A stretch of 64,000 nt of DNA from Smallanthus sonchifolius (Eukaryota; Streptophyta; Magnoliopsida; Asterales; Asteraceae): contig CM042022.1 of the NCBI GenBank assembly GCA_023525975.1, positions 67,104,001 through 67,168,000 on the forward strand, read 5' to 3'. The notes beneath the pieces were generated by a model. That model made no database searches. It had not been told where the DNA came from and was given only the letters and a program-made list of their open reading frames with translations. A program made the position numbers and the translations under genes. Within the stretch, counting starts at the first letter, position 1. Each line of letters starts with the position of its first letter. Shown in pieces: positions 11,701-21,205 of the stretch.

Positions 11701-13390
11701 CATTCGGGAGAGGTATACGAACAATCTTCTCATGACAGATAATTTCGGCTTGGTTTTTAGATAACCAGTCCATACCGACAATTATATCAAAACTACCAAG
11801 TATGACCGGCATAAGGTCGATATCAAATATATGTGTAGCTAGCTCAAGTTTACATCCCCTAAGAATGTGAGTTGCCTCAATTATTTGGCCGTCAGCTATC
11901 TCTATTGTATACTTAGTTTCTAATAGTGATGAAGTTCCTTTTATCATATTACTAAATTTCTTAGATATAAAACTCCTATCAGCACCGGTGTCAAAAAGGA
12001 CAGAAGCAAAGTAATTATTTACGAGGAACTTACCGGTGACCACATTATGGTCGTAACGGGCTTCTCCAGATCCTAGTACGAAGGCTCGTCCCTTCGCACC
12101 ATTTCCTCCACCATTTCCATTGTTACCACCATTACCATTGTTATTCTGGTTAGGGTTGTGATTTCCATTACCCCTTTCTTCAACTGAGGACAGTTCTTCC
12201 GAATATGCCCTTCCTTTCCGCACTCAAAGCAGCACCTTGTGGATCCCATTTGTTGGAAATATTGTTTAGTTTGTAACTCACCCCTGCAGTCCTTAGCAGC
12301 ATGACCTATTTTTCCGCACCTCTGGCAACGATTACAGAACCCAAAGTGGTGGAAGTTACACTTGTTACACTTCGGAGACTTCCCCGCATAACCACCCTGG
12401 TTTTGACCTGAAGAGGTCGACTGGTTGAAGTTTTTAGTAGGCTCAAACCTACGCTGTTGTTGCTGCTGCGGTTGGTTAAACTGGGGTTGGTTTGGTTAAG
12501 GTCCTTTGGAGTGGGAGTTGGAGTGGTTGTGGGTGTTGGAATGATGATCAAACTTGCGTTTGTGATTGTCGGTGGGTTTAGCAACTGAACCTCTCGGAGG
12601 TAGGGTTCCTTGTGTCACCGCGTTGTCGGTTAACTTATGTGCAAGTCGAATGGTTTGTTGGATAGTGGCAGGATTGGATGAAGTAACCAGGCTTTGTATT
12701 TGAGGCACTAAACCTCCAATGTAAAGCTCAATTCTTTTGTAATCAGGAGTTACCATATGCGGGCACATAGTAGCCAGCTCATGGGAACGTGTAGTGTAGA
12801 GTTCAATCTCAGAACCCTCCATCTTTAGGTTCCAAAATTCTCCCTCTAACTTCTGGATCTCATCGCGAGGACAGTATTCCTCCTTCATCATTGCTTTGAA
12901 TTCCTCCCACGGGAGTCCATTCGCCATGGCCAGACCCAACATTTGGACCTGGGTATTTCACCATGTGAATGCCGGGCCTTCTAAAGTTCTGGCGGCAAAC
13001 TTCACTTGATTAGCCACGGGGCAGTTACACATGGCAATTACTGATTCAACCTTATCAAACCAACGAAGTAGTCCAACGGCTCCTTCAGCTCCACTAAAGG
13101 CGTGGGGATTGCAATCCATGAGCACCTTGAAAGTGCAGGCTGGTTGTTGGTTTTGCTGATTTTGCTAGCCTGGATTTAGAGATACAATAGAATTGGAATT
13201 ATAGAGTTTAGGGCAGGCTTTTTAAGAGATGGATTGACATCATTAGTCAATAGCTAAAGCAGTTACCTGCATCATTCTGTGCTGCCAGAGCCTCCGCCAC
13301 GCTATCATTTATCAGTGCTGCTAGTTCTGCTGCCGTCATGTTAATGGTACCACGACCACAGGTACGGCCTCCGCGTCCTCTCCCTGACAT
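8714..13390 (-). pseudogene. Gypsy 1 gag-pol polyprotein, lightly broken
   Basis: Translation would start at the ATG at 13388-13390 (MSGRGRGGRTCGRG), at the usual chromovirus Gag start. Gag continues to about 12496 and is followed by a Cys-rich segment and two CCHC knuckles (CQRCGKIGHAAKDC and CFECGKEGHIRKNC, about 12310 and 12230). Pol is one frame from 12223 to 8714. It has the protease FDTGAD, RT with FIDDILIYS near 10975, RNase H DASIQGLGCVL near 10540, integrase with HPQTDGQTER near 9490, and a C-terminal chromodomain-like segment. The usual CxxC pair of the integrase zinc finger is reduced to CLIS. Lesions are TAG near 13165, TGA near 12945, TAA near 12494, a one-base indel near 12180, TAG near 10888 and TAG near 10606. 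A probable intron lies at 13170-13266. Confidence 0.9.
13170..13266 (-). other. Probable 97-bp intron inside gypsy 1 gag
   Basis: On the - strand the sequence CAG|GTAACT is followed by a branch-point-like TTGACTAATG, a pyrimidine-rich run and AATCCAG|G. Removing exactly 97 bases joins the N-terminal Gag frame to the downstream Gag frame and restores the Gln/Asn-rich linker expected before PACTF. Only one TAG (in place of a likely CAG) remains at the join. Without splicing, the two Gag parts are in different frames. The alternative is a short insertion. Confidence 0.5.
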
Positions 13391-13642
13391 GATTCTTCAC
13401 AATCACAAATGAAAACAATGAGAAATATATCGCATATTAAACATCATTCATGTATGAGTAAGGAGATTACAACATCTAATATTTTGAAAATTAAATAAAT
13501 TGTAAGGCTACAAAATAATTAACTCAAATATTAAATTTCTCATGCTTTTATTGGATGGGAACAACCTTACCCATCTAGGTTTGAAAAGAGAAATAACATA
13601 GGCAAAAGCAAACATGAAAAGGAAGATAGAATAGGAAGATCA

Positions 13643-14464
13643 TCAAGCATCTTCGTCATCGGAAGAAATATACGATTGTGCATCGTCTATCTCTACTGGT
13701 TCCTCCTCCACGGGCTCCTCCTCAAAAGGCTCTTCTTCGAAAGGTTCCTCCTCAAAAGGTTCCTCTCCAAAAGGTTCCTCCTCGCCATCAGAATGTGGAA
13801 TCTCTTCAGGAACTAGAGCGGCTTGTAGTTGGGCTTCCAAGTGGGTCACCCTCTCTTGAAGACCTTCAGCAGTGTGGTTTGCTACATGTAGCTGAGCTTC
13901 CATAGTAGCCAATCTCTCCAGTACTCCTTCCATATCATCATCCATAGTGTTGGCCCTCGTCTCCAGATGTGCCACACGATCCACTAAAAGGTTATGGACA
14001 TGGTCAGTTGTAGCTAGTTTGGTAGTCAAGAGTTCTATTCCTACTTTATTCTCCTCTATTTGGGGTCTATTTTTCAGAAGGTTAGGTATCTCCTCGGTAG
14101 CATCTTGTACAATACTCAATTCCTTTGACATATAAGATACGAAGGCTGCGAAAGCTTGTTCCATAGTGCATGGTAAGCTAGGTAGTAGGGATGATGAGGA
14201 TGTAGAACCAAAGTAGGGTGATGGGACATTTCCCATTTCGATCCACCTTTGGATCATTTGCGGGTATACGTTCCAATTGAGAGTATAATCCATTACTCGT
14301 GTGTTACTCGGTTCACCTTGGTCAACTGATTGGTCACTGGAAGTAGTCCGGCGCCTTTTGGGCTCCGGGGATGATAGGATAGGTGCCTTATGTCCTAGTG
14401 CCTTAGGTGATGGAGGTGGAGTTGACGACATGTTCCTGTAATAATATATGTAAGTGCCAAACAT
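13643..14464 (-). CDS. Extra ORF between gypsy 1 5' LTR and gag (acidic coiled-coil protein)
   Basis: This is an intact ORF of 273 codons. The likeliest start is the internal Met at about 14431 (MSSTPPPSPKALG), because the 11 residues before it look non-conserved. The N-terminal third is Ser/Pro-rich with a basic KRRR patch. The middle (about residues 110-220) is a heptad-rich coiled coil. The C-terminus is a run of acidic EEPFEEEP repeats ending SSDDEDA. It is sense to gag-pol and fills the space where plant chromoviruses normally have only a leader. It has no lesion, although gag-pol beside it has several. Gypsy 2 carries an ORF in the same place. No function is recognised; a nucleic-acid or particle accessory role is only a guess. 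Confidence 0.7.
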   Translation of the reverse strand: MFGTYIYYYRNMSSTPPPSPKALGHKAPILSSPEPKRRRTTSSDQSVDQGEPSNTRVMDYTLNWNVYPQMIQRWIEMGNVPSPYFGSTSSSSLLPSLPCTMEQAFAAFVSYMSKELSIVQDATEEIPNLLKNRPQIEENKVGIELLTTKLATTDHVHNLLVDRVAHLETRANTMDDDMEGVLERLATMEAQLHVANHTAEGLQERVTHLEAQLQAALVPEEIPHSDGEEEPFGEEPFEEEPFEEEPFEEEPVEEEPVEIDDAQSYISSDDEDA

Positions 14465-14530
14465 TCAAATTACATGTAACTAATGTGTGAGGCTATAGTC
14501 TAGTATGCAATCCTAGTTCTCTATAACCAA

Positions 14531-14544
14531 TGGCTCTGATACCA
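14531..14544 (-). other. Gypsy 1 primer-binding site (initiator Met tRNA)
   Basis: On the - strand TGGTATCAGAGCCA starts three bases after the 5' LTR. This matches the 3' end of plant initiator methionine tRNA and fixes the element's orientation. Confidence 0.93.
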
Positions 14545-14547
14545 ATC

Positions 14548-15635
14548 TGTCACACCCCTAATTTCAACTAACGGAGTTTTACCGTTTGGGAGGTGACGAA
14601 CCAGGATCTCAGACATTAGTTACTTTGAACGACTCTACATGGGACTCAAAATTAAAATACCATTCAAATCAGAGTATCAATGCGGAAGCGTAAAGAAAGT
14701 AAATGCGCAAAATACACACGCCCAAAACCAAAGTCCAAAAGTCAAAAAAGTCCAAACGTCCAAACAAAAGCAAGTACAATAGAACAATTTAAACAAAAAT
14801 AAATAGTTATAATCAAGCAGTTGAATCCCATGCACGCCCTAACGTGCACCTGTGTCTTAGCTTAGCGACCTGAGAAAACATGTAAAAATATGTCAACACG
14901 AGATTGGTGAGTCCACAGGTTTCAATATAAGTAAATAAGCGTTTACCGGATTTATGTTCATTCAGTACGTATCTATAGGTAGCTAACCTATGTTCATGTT
15001 CAGCTCAAGCGCTCGCAACCAAAGCTGACTGTTTGATTATCGCCTCCTGTCGGTCTATCAAGGCTGGCGCTGTGAGTAGGCTAACATTTCACCCGTTCGA
15101 TATCTAATCGAGTTAGCGCGACTAACGCGGGTGGGATTTGTCAAACCCAGTAGTACTACTAAATATTACCTCGCTAAGATCCATATTAACGGTCCGATAT
15201 TAGTTGAGGACTTTCTGTGATAGCGAGTTAAGCTTAGCATTTAACATTGATAACATACGAATTAAAAATCCGAAAGTCGTTTGGTCATGTTTCCTCCCCC
15301 AAGTTAAAACAGTAAAAGGGGCCGTGAAAACTCACCTGAACGGCGTAGGTAGTAATCACATAAGAACAAGGTTGGAATTTCAAGTGTTAGCCTAACACGG
15401 CTCACAGATGTCCTATAATTACAACATAAACAATTAGGGACTCATTTGGGATTTGTAACGACACACGGAAGATTAGAACGCCCTTAAACATTCTAAGGAT
15501 TAACGGGTAAACGAACGAGTGTACGGGAATTCGGATTCCCTAATTAGGATAAATGCGTTTTGCGATGAATGACAAATAGTATATATTAAAATATATTCGA
15601 GCGATTTGTCATTAAATAATGGTTTAAGAAAAATG

Positions 15636-15672
<37 letters not shown>

Positions 15673-17295
15673 TTTAATTTTAACAAAACAGAATCATAAA
15701 CAATTGTGACAATAAAATAATAAGTCCATTACTTTAATCGGGGTCACGGATTGAAAAATAATATAATTATATCATTTTGGAAATACGGGTTTAATAATAA
15801 TATATAATATATTATTATAATAGTGCGAATATTAATAGAAATGCGTTAAAATTTCCAAACCCGAGCCTATAGGTATTTTCAGATGTTATAACATATTAAT
15901 ATATTATTATTATTATAATATAGGACTTAATTGTATATATTTAAATCAATGAAAAAGTCCCTAAAAATAAAATTGCAGGAGACCGGAATCGAGCCCGGGT
16001 CTCCTGCGCACAAGTCCAACGCTTTAACCAACTGATCAGCTAGGATAATCGCAACAGAGACCCAAATCGAAATGCTTTAATCAGAAACTTCCTGTGTTCC
16101 TCCTCCCATTTCGATCGCGATTAAGTCCAGACCCAAATCCACCTAATTCGATCGTGATAGACTGAGAGGTTATAGGGGTTTTGTTAGACGCTGAATTTCG
16201 AATCGATTGGTGTGTTTAATTTCAAAACCAACTAGTTTAAGTGTGTTTAATCTCTGATTCAAGGTCCGAAAACCATAGTTTAAAACTTGAAATCAAATTG
16301 AATAAATCTTATAATGATTGGGGTTGAATTCATGGGGCTTTTACAGATTGAAACCTTACGAATCTAACCTCGAGGTTTAATTTGATTAACAATGGGTCTA
16401 AGGTCAAAAGCCCCAAAACGTTTTTATTATGAACCCTAGTTTACGGTTTATAATCGATTCGATGTTATTTGATTCAATTGATATGGGGCTTTCAAAGAGT
16501 AGTTGATCGTGAGTCTAACCATATGAGTTAATTGGATTAAGACCAAGTTTATAATCAAAAGCCCCAAGTTTGATTACGTATGAACCCTAGGTTACAGGTG
16601 GAGTTTGATTAAATGATATTTGATAAAATAAACATAGGGCTTTCATAGTAATGAGAATTTCGAAACTAGTGGTACCAGAAATTACTAGAATGAAGTCCGA
16701 ATTAATAAAGTTCGGTCAATTGGGTTTCCGACTTCGAGTGGTTTACTCCCCGGCGACTCCGGCTTCGTTCCTGCTTGAATTGACGTGAGAAAAAGCTTCT
16801 AGGATATTCGACTAAGGTGTTAAGGACGTTTGATTTCGAAAATAATTAACCGAATGATCGGATTTGATAGATTAGACATAGAAGTCGACGGTTTCGGTTT
16901 AATTCCCATTATTGGGTTTAATTTCGAATCAATGCGTGCGGTTATTGCGATAATGATGATCTATAACGATTTGAACGTGCATCACAGTCGTAGTATTGAA
17001 CGGATTTCAGTTACAATTCGCGAATTGAATCAAGGATTAATGGATTTTGACTTTTTGAAGTCAACAAAAACAATTCAAACGAATTTTGACTTTTGGAAAG
17101 TCAACAAGGACAAGGATATGCTAATTTTGACTTTATAAAGTCAATAGAATTAATTTAGAGTAATTACATAACTAGTCCCTGCAATTCCAGATCAGTTAAT
17201 GACAGAAACAGTCCCTGAGATTTAATTTAAGTTATTTAGGTTAACTTTTAACTTGGTTTATTAACGAAGTTAATTCTAAAGTCCGGGTTGTCACA
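14548..17295 (-). repeat. Gypsy 1 5' LTR
   Basis: This LTR of about 2.75 kb runs on the + strand from TGTCACACCCC to GGTTGTCACA, with TG/CA ends on the - strand, and is followed by the TATAG duplication. It matches 5896-8595, with an expanded AT dinucleotide run near 15640-15670 and an extra stretch near 16365-16400. Confidence 0.92.
15975..16044 (-). other. tRNA-like box A/box B module in gypsy 1 5' LTR
   Basis: This is the second copy of the module at 7308-7378, with the same perfect 10-bp inverted repeat and box spacing. It is almost unchanged between the two LTRs (one difference seen, GATCAGC for GATCTGC). Confidence 0.65.
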
Positions 17296-17300
17296 TATAG
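17296..17300. repeat. Target-site duplication of gypsy 1, right copy (TATAG)
   Basis: An exact repeat of 5891-5895; copia A sequence resumes directly after it. Confidence 0.93.
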
Positions 17301-18594
17301 TTCGTTTCACTTTGATATATTTTCAACAAAATAAAAAAAAGAAGGGAAAATTTTCAAAGGCATTTGAGGATAAGAGGAAATGATAGCATATCAGTAAATG
17401 ATCTAAACGTCCTGGACTACACGTATGGGAAATGATTGCGTCATGATTACTTGAGTTTTAATATTTTGATTTTAATTTGAATACTTTCAAGTAATTTGGA
17501 TTGTCAGTAGGCTATAAGCATTTTTGGATCATTAGTAGCGTAAAAACTAAATTTAAACGACTACAACTGTGATTTGAACCCATGTTCTGCACGTGTGTGT
17601 ATGTAAAAGAATGCAAAAAGATCATTATCAGATAAAGGATGTAAGATTTTGGCAAGTATTTTCTTATGAGACTAGTTTCGGGTTATGTATTTAGCATAAT
17701 TTTTCGGTTCTCTTCACTGCCCGTACTCACAAGTATGCAATGAGAAGTTGAGCCAAGATATGTCTTGACAGCAACCGTCAAGCATATGCTACCCCTTGGA
17801 TCACACCTGATTCATTGAAGACATATCCAGATAATAGTTGGATCCCCTTACCCAAATCCACAGACTCCATATCTATTAACCTGAATCATCATCTGATATT
17901 CACAGAAGAAAAACCTATCAAACCAAGAAAAATGAATCACTAGATTCTAAATCTTATGATTCTTGATAATCCTTATGGATTCTGCTTGATTTTTTTCTGT
18001 GCTAAACGATGTAACTTCATTCTGGAAATTTTGATAATCCTTGGGAAAATCTTAGATGCCTTGAGATATTGCAATTTAATTTCAGTAGCATAATTGTGGG
18101 GTACACGTTGGATGTCTATATATATTATCTTAACTCACAAGAATATGATACAAAAATGCTCGTAGTTTCAAATCTTATAATACTGACAACTTAAATTGAT
18201 TTGCTTGTGTTACAAGTTAGGTATGAATAAATAATAATCCATGACATGATCCCATATTACTTGATGTTTATATTGTATCTTTTTGCTAACTATTAGCCTG
18301 ATATGATCCTCTGCTCATGACGTTGATCAAAAAGAGTTTGTGTATATTCCTGTATATCTGGATCTGTATCTTGTGCATATTATATTTATTCAGAAAAGAA
18401 CAAAAAGTTTTAGGTTTTTGTACAGTTCAATCATTATCAAAAATGACTAAAAGGTTTTAACTACAGTTTATCAAACTTTAAGAAAAACCAAAAATATTTG
18501 TGTTTAACTTCCCTAAATTGTTTTTGAATACCTCGTGATTGAACGTTCATATCCGGTTTGGTATTTGACATGACAATTTTCTTATTTTGAGTTG

Positions 18595-18680
18595 GCGTAC
18601 TTACTAAGTACGCACGACATTGGTCATGCGTACTTGTCAAGTACGCAGGAGTTAAATCCTGCGCACTTACTAAGTACGCA
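18595..18680. repeat. Palindrome array (3 copies) upstream of a TATA sequence, copia A spacer
   Basis: Three palindromes of about 20 bp lie at 18595-18613 (GCGTACTTACTAAGTACGC, perfect around a central base), 18627-18647 (TGCGTACTTG/CAAGTACGCA, perfect around one base) and 18660-18680 (one mismatch). A TATATA sequence follows at 18701-18706, about 20 bp on. In the copia B LTR the same kind of array ends 15 bp before its TATA box. Confidence 0.88.
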
Positions 18681-19239
18681 AGACCTCTGTGTGTGGGGTT
18701 TATATACGGGTGTTAGCATATTTCATTAGTTCAAACACTCAAACACTGTTGTATACCTCCTGTTCAAAATTACTCAAAATTTTCAGGTGTTCCTAAGAGA
18801 TTTTTCACCCCGATCATAGTTTTATCTTCACCTAACTAACATTTGGTGAGAATATCAGACCATTCCAACCCTTTAAATCACGTGTTTTTGACCGATTCTT
18901 TGATCGTATGAACTAGGATTTTTTATGATGAAATTTGGACCGATTTTGGATGTTCTTGACTCAAATTAAGACCTAAAACTAGTTTAATATCATCATTCGA
19001 AGCTCTTGTATACCAAATATGTCCTTAACATGGTTTGATTTTGGTTTTGACCCCTTGAGGTACCGTGTCATTGCGTCGGACCAGGGCTAGGTCAAAATGA
19101 CCATGTTTTAGCAAGATGTTGGTGTTGGGTTAGGTTCCATTTGTCTTAAACAAGCTTTTCGACTAAGTGATAACCAACATCCTCGGCAATATCACACAAT
19201 TTTAGGTTTTGGATTTTGAAAAACTTCTAAGTGCAGGAC

Positions 19240-19326
19240 TGCGTACTTAGTAAGTACGCAAGAATTAATTCATGCGTAATTACTAAGTACGCAAGACCTA
19301 AATCTTGCGTACTTGCTAAGTACGCA
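19240..19326. repeat. Palindrome array (3 copies) before the copia A third ORF
   Basis: Copies lie at 19240-19260 (perfect around one base), 19273-19293 (one mismatch) and 19306-19326 (TGCGTACTT/AAGTACGCA with a 3-base loop). The array ends about 125 bp before the third-ORF ATG at 19454. Confidence 0.88.
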
Positions 19327-19434
19327 GGAGATGCAACTTCGAAATTTTTCTAAGTCTGAATTCAACTCTCTTGAAATGCTATAACAAGTCATGTTTGTTC
19401 CATTCCAATGATTCTATTTGTTCTAATGTTGTTT

Positions 19435-19451
19435 ATCTTGTGTTTTTACAG
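19435..19451 (+). promoter_or_regulatory. Candidate 3' splice site just before the copia A third ORF
   Basis: A pyrimidine-rich run (TTTATCTTGTGTTTTTACAG) ends in AG at 19450-19451, two bases before the ATG at 19454. The placement would suit expression of the third ORF from a spliced subgenomic RNA, as retroviral env is made. No matching donor was identified. Confidence 0.45.
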
Positions 19452-19453
19452 TG

Positions 19454-21166
19454 ATGGCTCATGCATTTACCAATGAATTCAGTCAGATAGCACTCACTCA
19501 CCCAGAGTGGAAGGGTGTTGCCCTTGAGTACCGACAGATTGTGGACTTTCTAAACATATCCAAGATAAGCTACGCTATCTCTGCTGATCTGATTGTCTCT
19601 AGACCCTACATGGAGCAATTTTGGGATTCTGTTGATCCTGACTGCACGGTAACGCCAAACGTCATAAGAGATAATGTGGCAACTCATGAGATTTCAATTT
19701 CAGATGACACTATACAAAGAGTTATACAGTTCAGGGATCTACCTACTGATCCGGTGGCTTACACTGACTACTTTGTTGATGGCTGCTGGAGACAAAGGAT
19801 GGGATATGTTGGCACAACAAATTGTGCCTCCTACAAGAAGATGTGGGTACTTGATCAGTGGCGTTACTTTGCACATGTCATGATCATGTGCCTGTCTGCA
19901 AGGAAGGCGGGGAAGGATGCAATGGGTCACGACTTGGCAGCCACAATGGTTGGCCTATCTATGAACAAGGGCTATAACTTCTCCAAATACATCTACAAGT
20001 CTATGACCGATTAGATCAATGCGGCAGAGAGGTTCAGGTTCTTATTGTACCCAAGGTTCATGCAGCTGTTGCTTATTGATGTTGTGCCCAATCTACCTCA
20101 GATTGGAGACAGATTACAGGTGAAAAGAGTGGACAAGAGGGTATTCGTCCAATTTCTGAAGCCAGGCAGTGTAGAACCTACCCCTGAGCACACACCCCTT
20201 TTTGGCCACCTCATAAACAAAGCATACGTGGCCCCTCCCAACCTCCGATGGTATAGTGCTAATTCTGAACCATAACTTAGCGAACACTTTGATGAACAAC
20301 AAGAAGAACAGTAAGAGGAGAAAGAGGAAGAAGTGAGTGAGTCTGATGGTGATGAATCTGGAAATGGAGGTGATGAAGAAGAAGGAGGTGCTGGTGCTGA
20401 AGAGTCAGATTCTGAAGCAACTGAATCTGATTCATCTGACTCTGATGATGCACCAGACCAAACACACCCAAGTAGAACGACGAAGGTTTCCCTTCCTGGG
20501 TCGTCCTCCAAACGACGACGATAGGACAGTTCTGACAGTGAATACGAACCAGAGTCAGCAACTGAAGTACAAAGACAGAGAGCTGAAAGAAGAGTAAAGC
20601 AGAAAAACGATAGACCTTTTGATGCTATCATGAGAGATCTTGAGTCTCGTGCTCAACGACAATCGAGTACTACTCAAACTCCCACTCAGCTGTACCAAAG
20701 GAGGAGGCAGCCACGGGTAACAAGTGATGTGGCAGCTACTACTATCTCAGAGGAGGTGCCTGAGATAGTGTCCCTCACGATTGAAAATGTTCATCAAATA
20801 CTGGCGACTTCTCCCATACTCACGAAGTCTGTCACCATTACACCAACCACCATTGAAACATCAACCATCCCATCCACAATCCCAACTACCACCATTCAGC
20901 CCATCAGTCAACCCTACACCTTTAGAGAATTTACTCAAGGGTTTGAATTTGATCAACTGTTCTCCTTTCCCACCCATACTGCTGAAGCCTCTACATCCAG
21001 GGATCCTGATCCCCGTGATGCAAGGATCACTCAACTGGAGACTCGGGTGGCCAGTTTGCTTGAAACGGTTCAGAAATCAAGGAATGAGTCCGATGCTAAA
21101 CAGGCTCATATAAATTCTTTTGTGGATGAAGTGAACAGACTAAGACACCAAGGTGAGGGAACCTAG
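19454..21166 (+). pseudogene. Copia A third ORF (env-position protein of SIRE-type copia), nonsense-broken
   Basis: About 570 codons run in a single uninterrupted frame, broken only by stops near 20012, 20273, 20310 and 20522 and ended by the TAG at 21164. The start is the ATG at 19454 (MAHAFTNEFSQIAL). The N-terminal 190 residues form a globular domain (HPEWKGVALEYRQIVDFL, then DQWRYFAHVMIMCLSARK and NKGYNFSKYIY). It is clearly related to the copia C ORF (61445 onward) and to what I recall as the plant transposon-associated Transposase_32-type domain. An acidic Ser/Glu/Asp-rich linker follows (about 20280-20520), then a Thr/Pro-rich stretch and a coiled coil (about 21030-21150). Its role is unknown; env-like is a positional label only. 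Automated annotation may call such ORFs longin/synaptobrevin-like; I see no longin features. Confidence 0.75.
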
Positions 21167-21205
21167 GAGCGGCTTAAAAGCTTAATGTCCCTGAATGAGT
21201 TGCTG

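Larger units (their letters stand above)
5896..17295 (-). mobile_element. Gypsy 1: full-length Ty3-gypsy chromovirus (Tekay-like)
   Basis: The element is read on the - strand. Its order is 5' LTR (14548-17295), initiator-Met tRNA primer-binding site, an extra ORF, gag, pol and 3' LTR (5896-8595). Protease, RT, RNase H and integrase are in Ty3-gypsy order. The C-terminus of pol is a degenerate chromodomain-like segment (RVRWNSKRGPEFTWERE), as in Tekay/Del chromoviruses, which also have very long LTRs. It is flanked by a perfect TATAG duplication inside copia A. Coding damage is light: about five nonsense codons and one single-base frameshift. Confidence 0.93.
17301..21205 (+). mobile_element. 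Copia A, 3' segment: post-pol spacer and third ORF
   Basis: From 17301 to about 18110 the sequence matches the copia B region 33930-34706, including ATGATAGCA/TACATCAGTA and the GGATTCTGCTTGATTTTT tract. After about 18110 copia A keeps a spacer with two palindrome arrays and a third ORF, both of which copia B has lost by deletion. Copia A itself stops in the coiled coil of the third ORF at about 21205, where an unrelated LTR fragment begins, so its 3' LTR is absent. From 17301 to 18590 I see no coding potential. Confidence 0.8.

Noticed and set aside
11471..11764. + strand ORFs within gypsy 1 pol
   Set aside because: Antisense shadows of the protease/RT region; no independent evidence of coding.
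20098..20631. 177-residue - strand ORF rich in Ser
   Set aside because: It is the antisense shadow of the acidic linker of the copia A third ORF.
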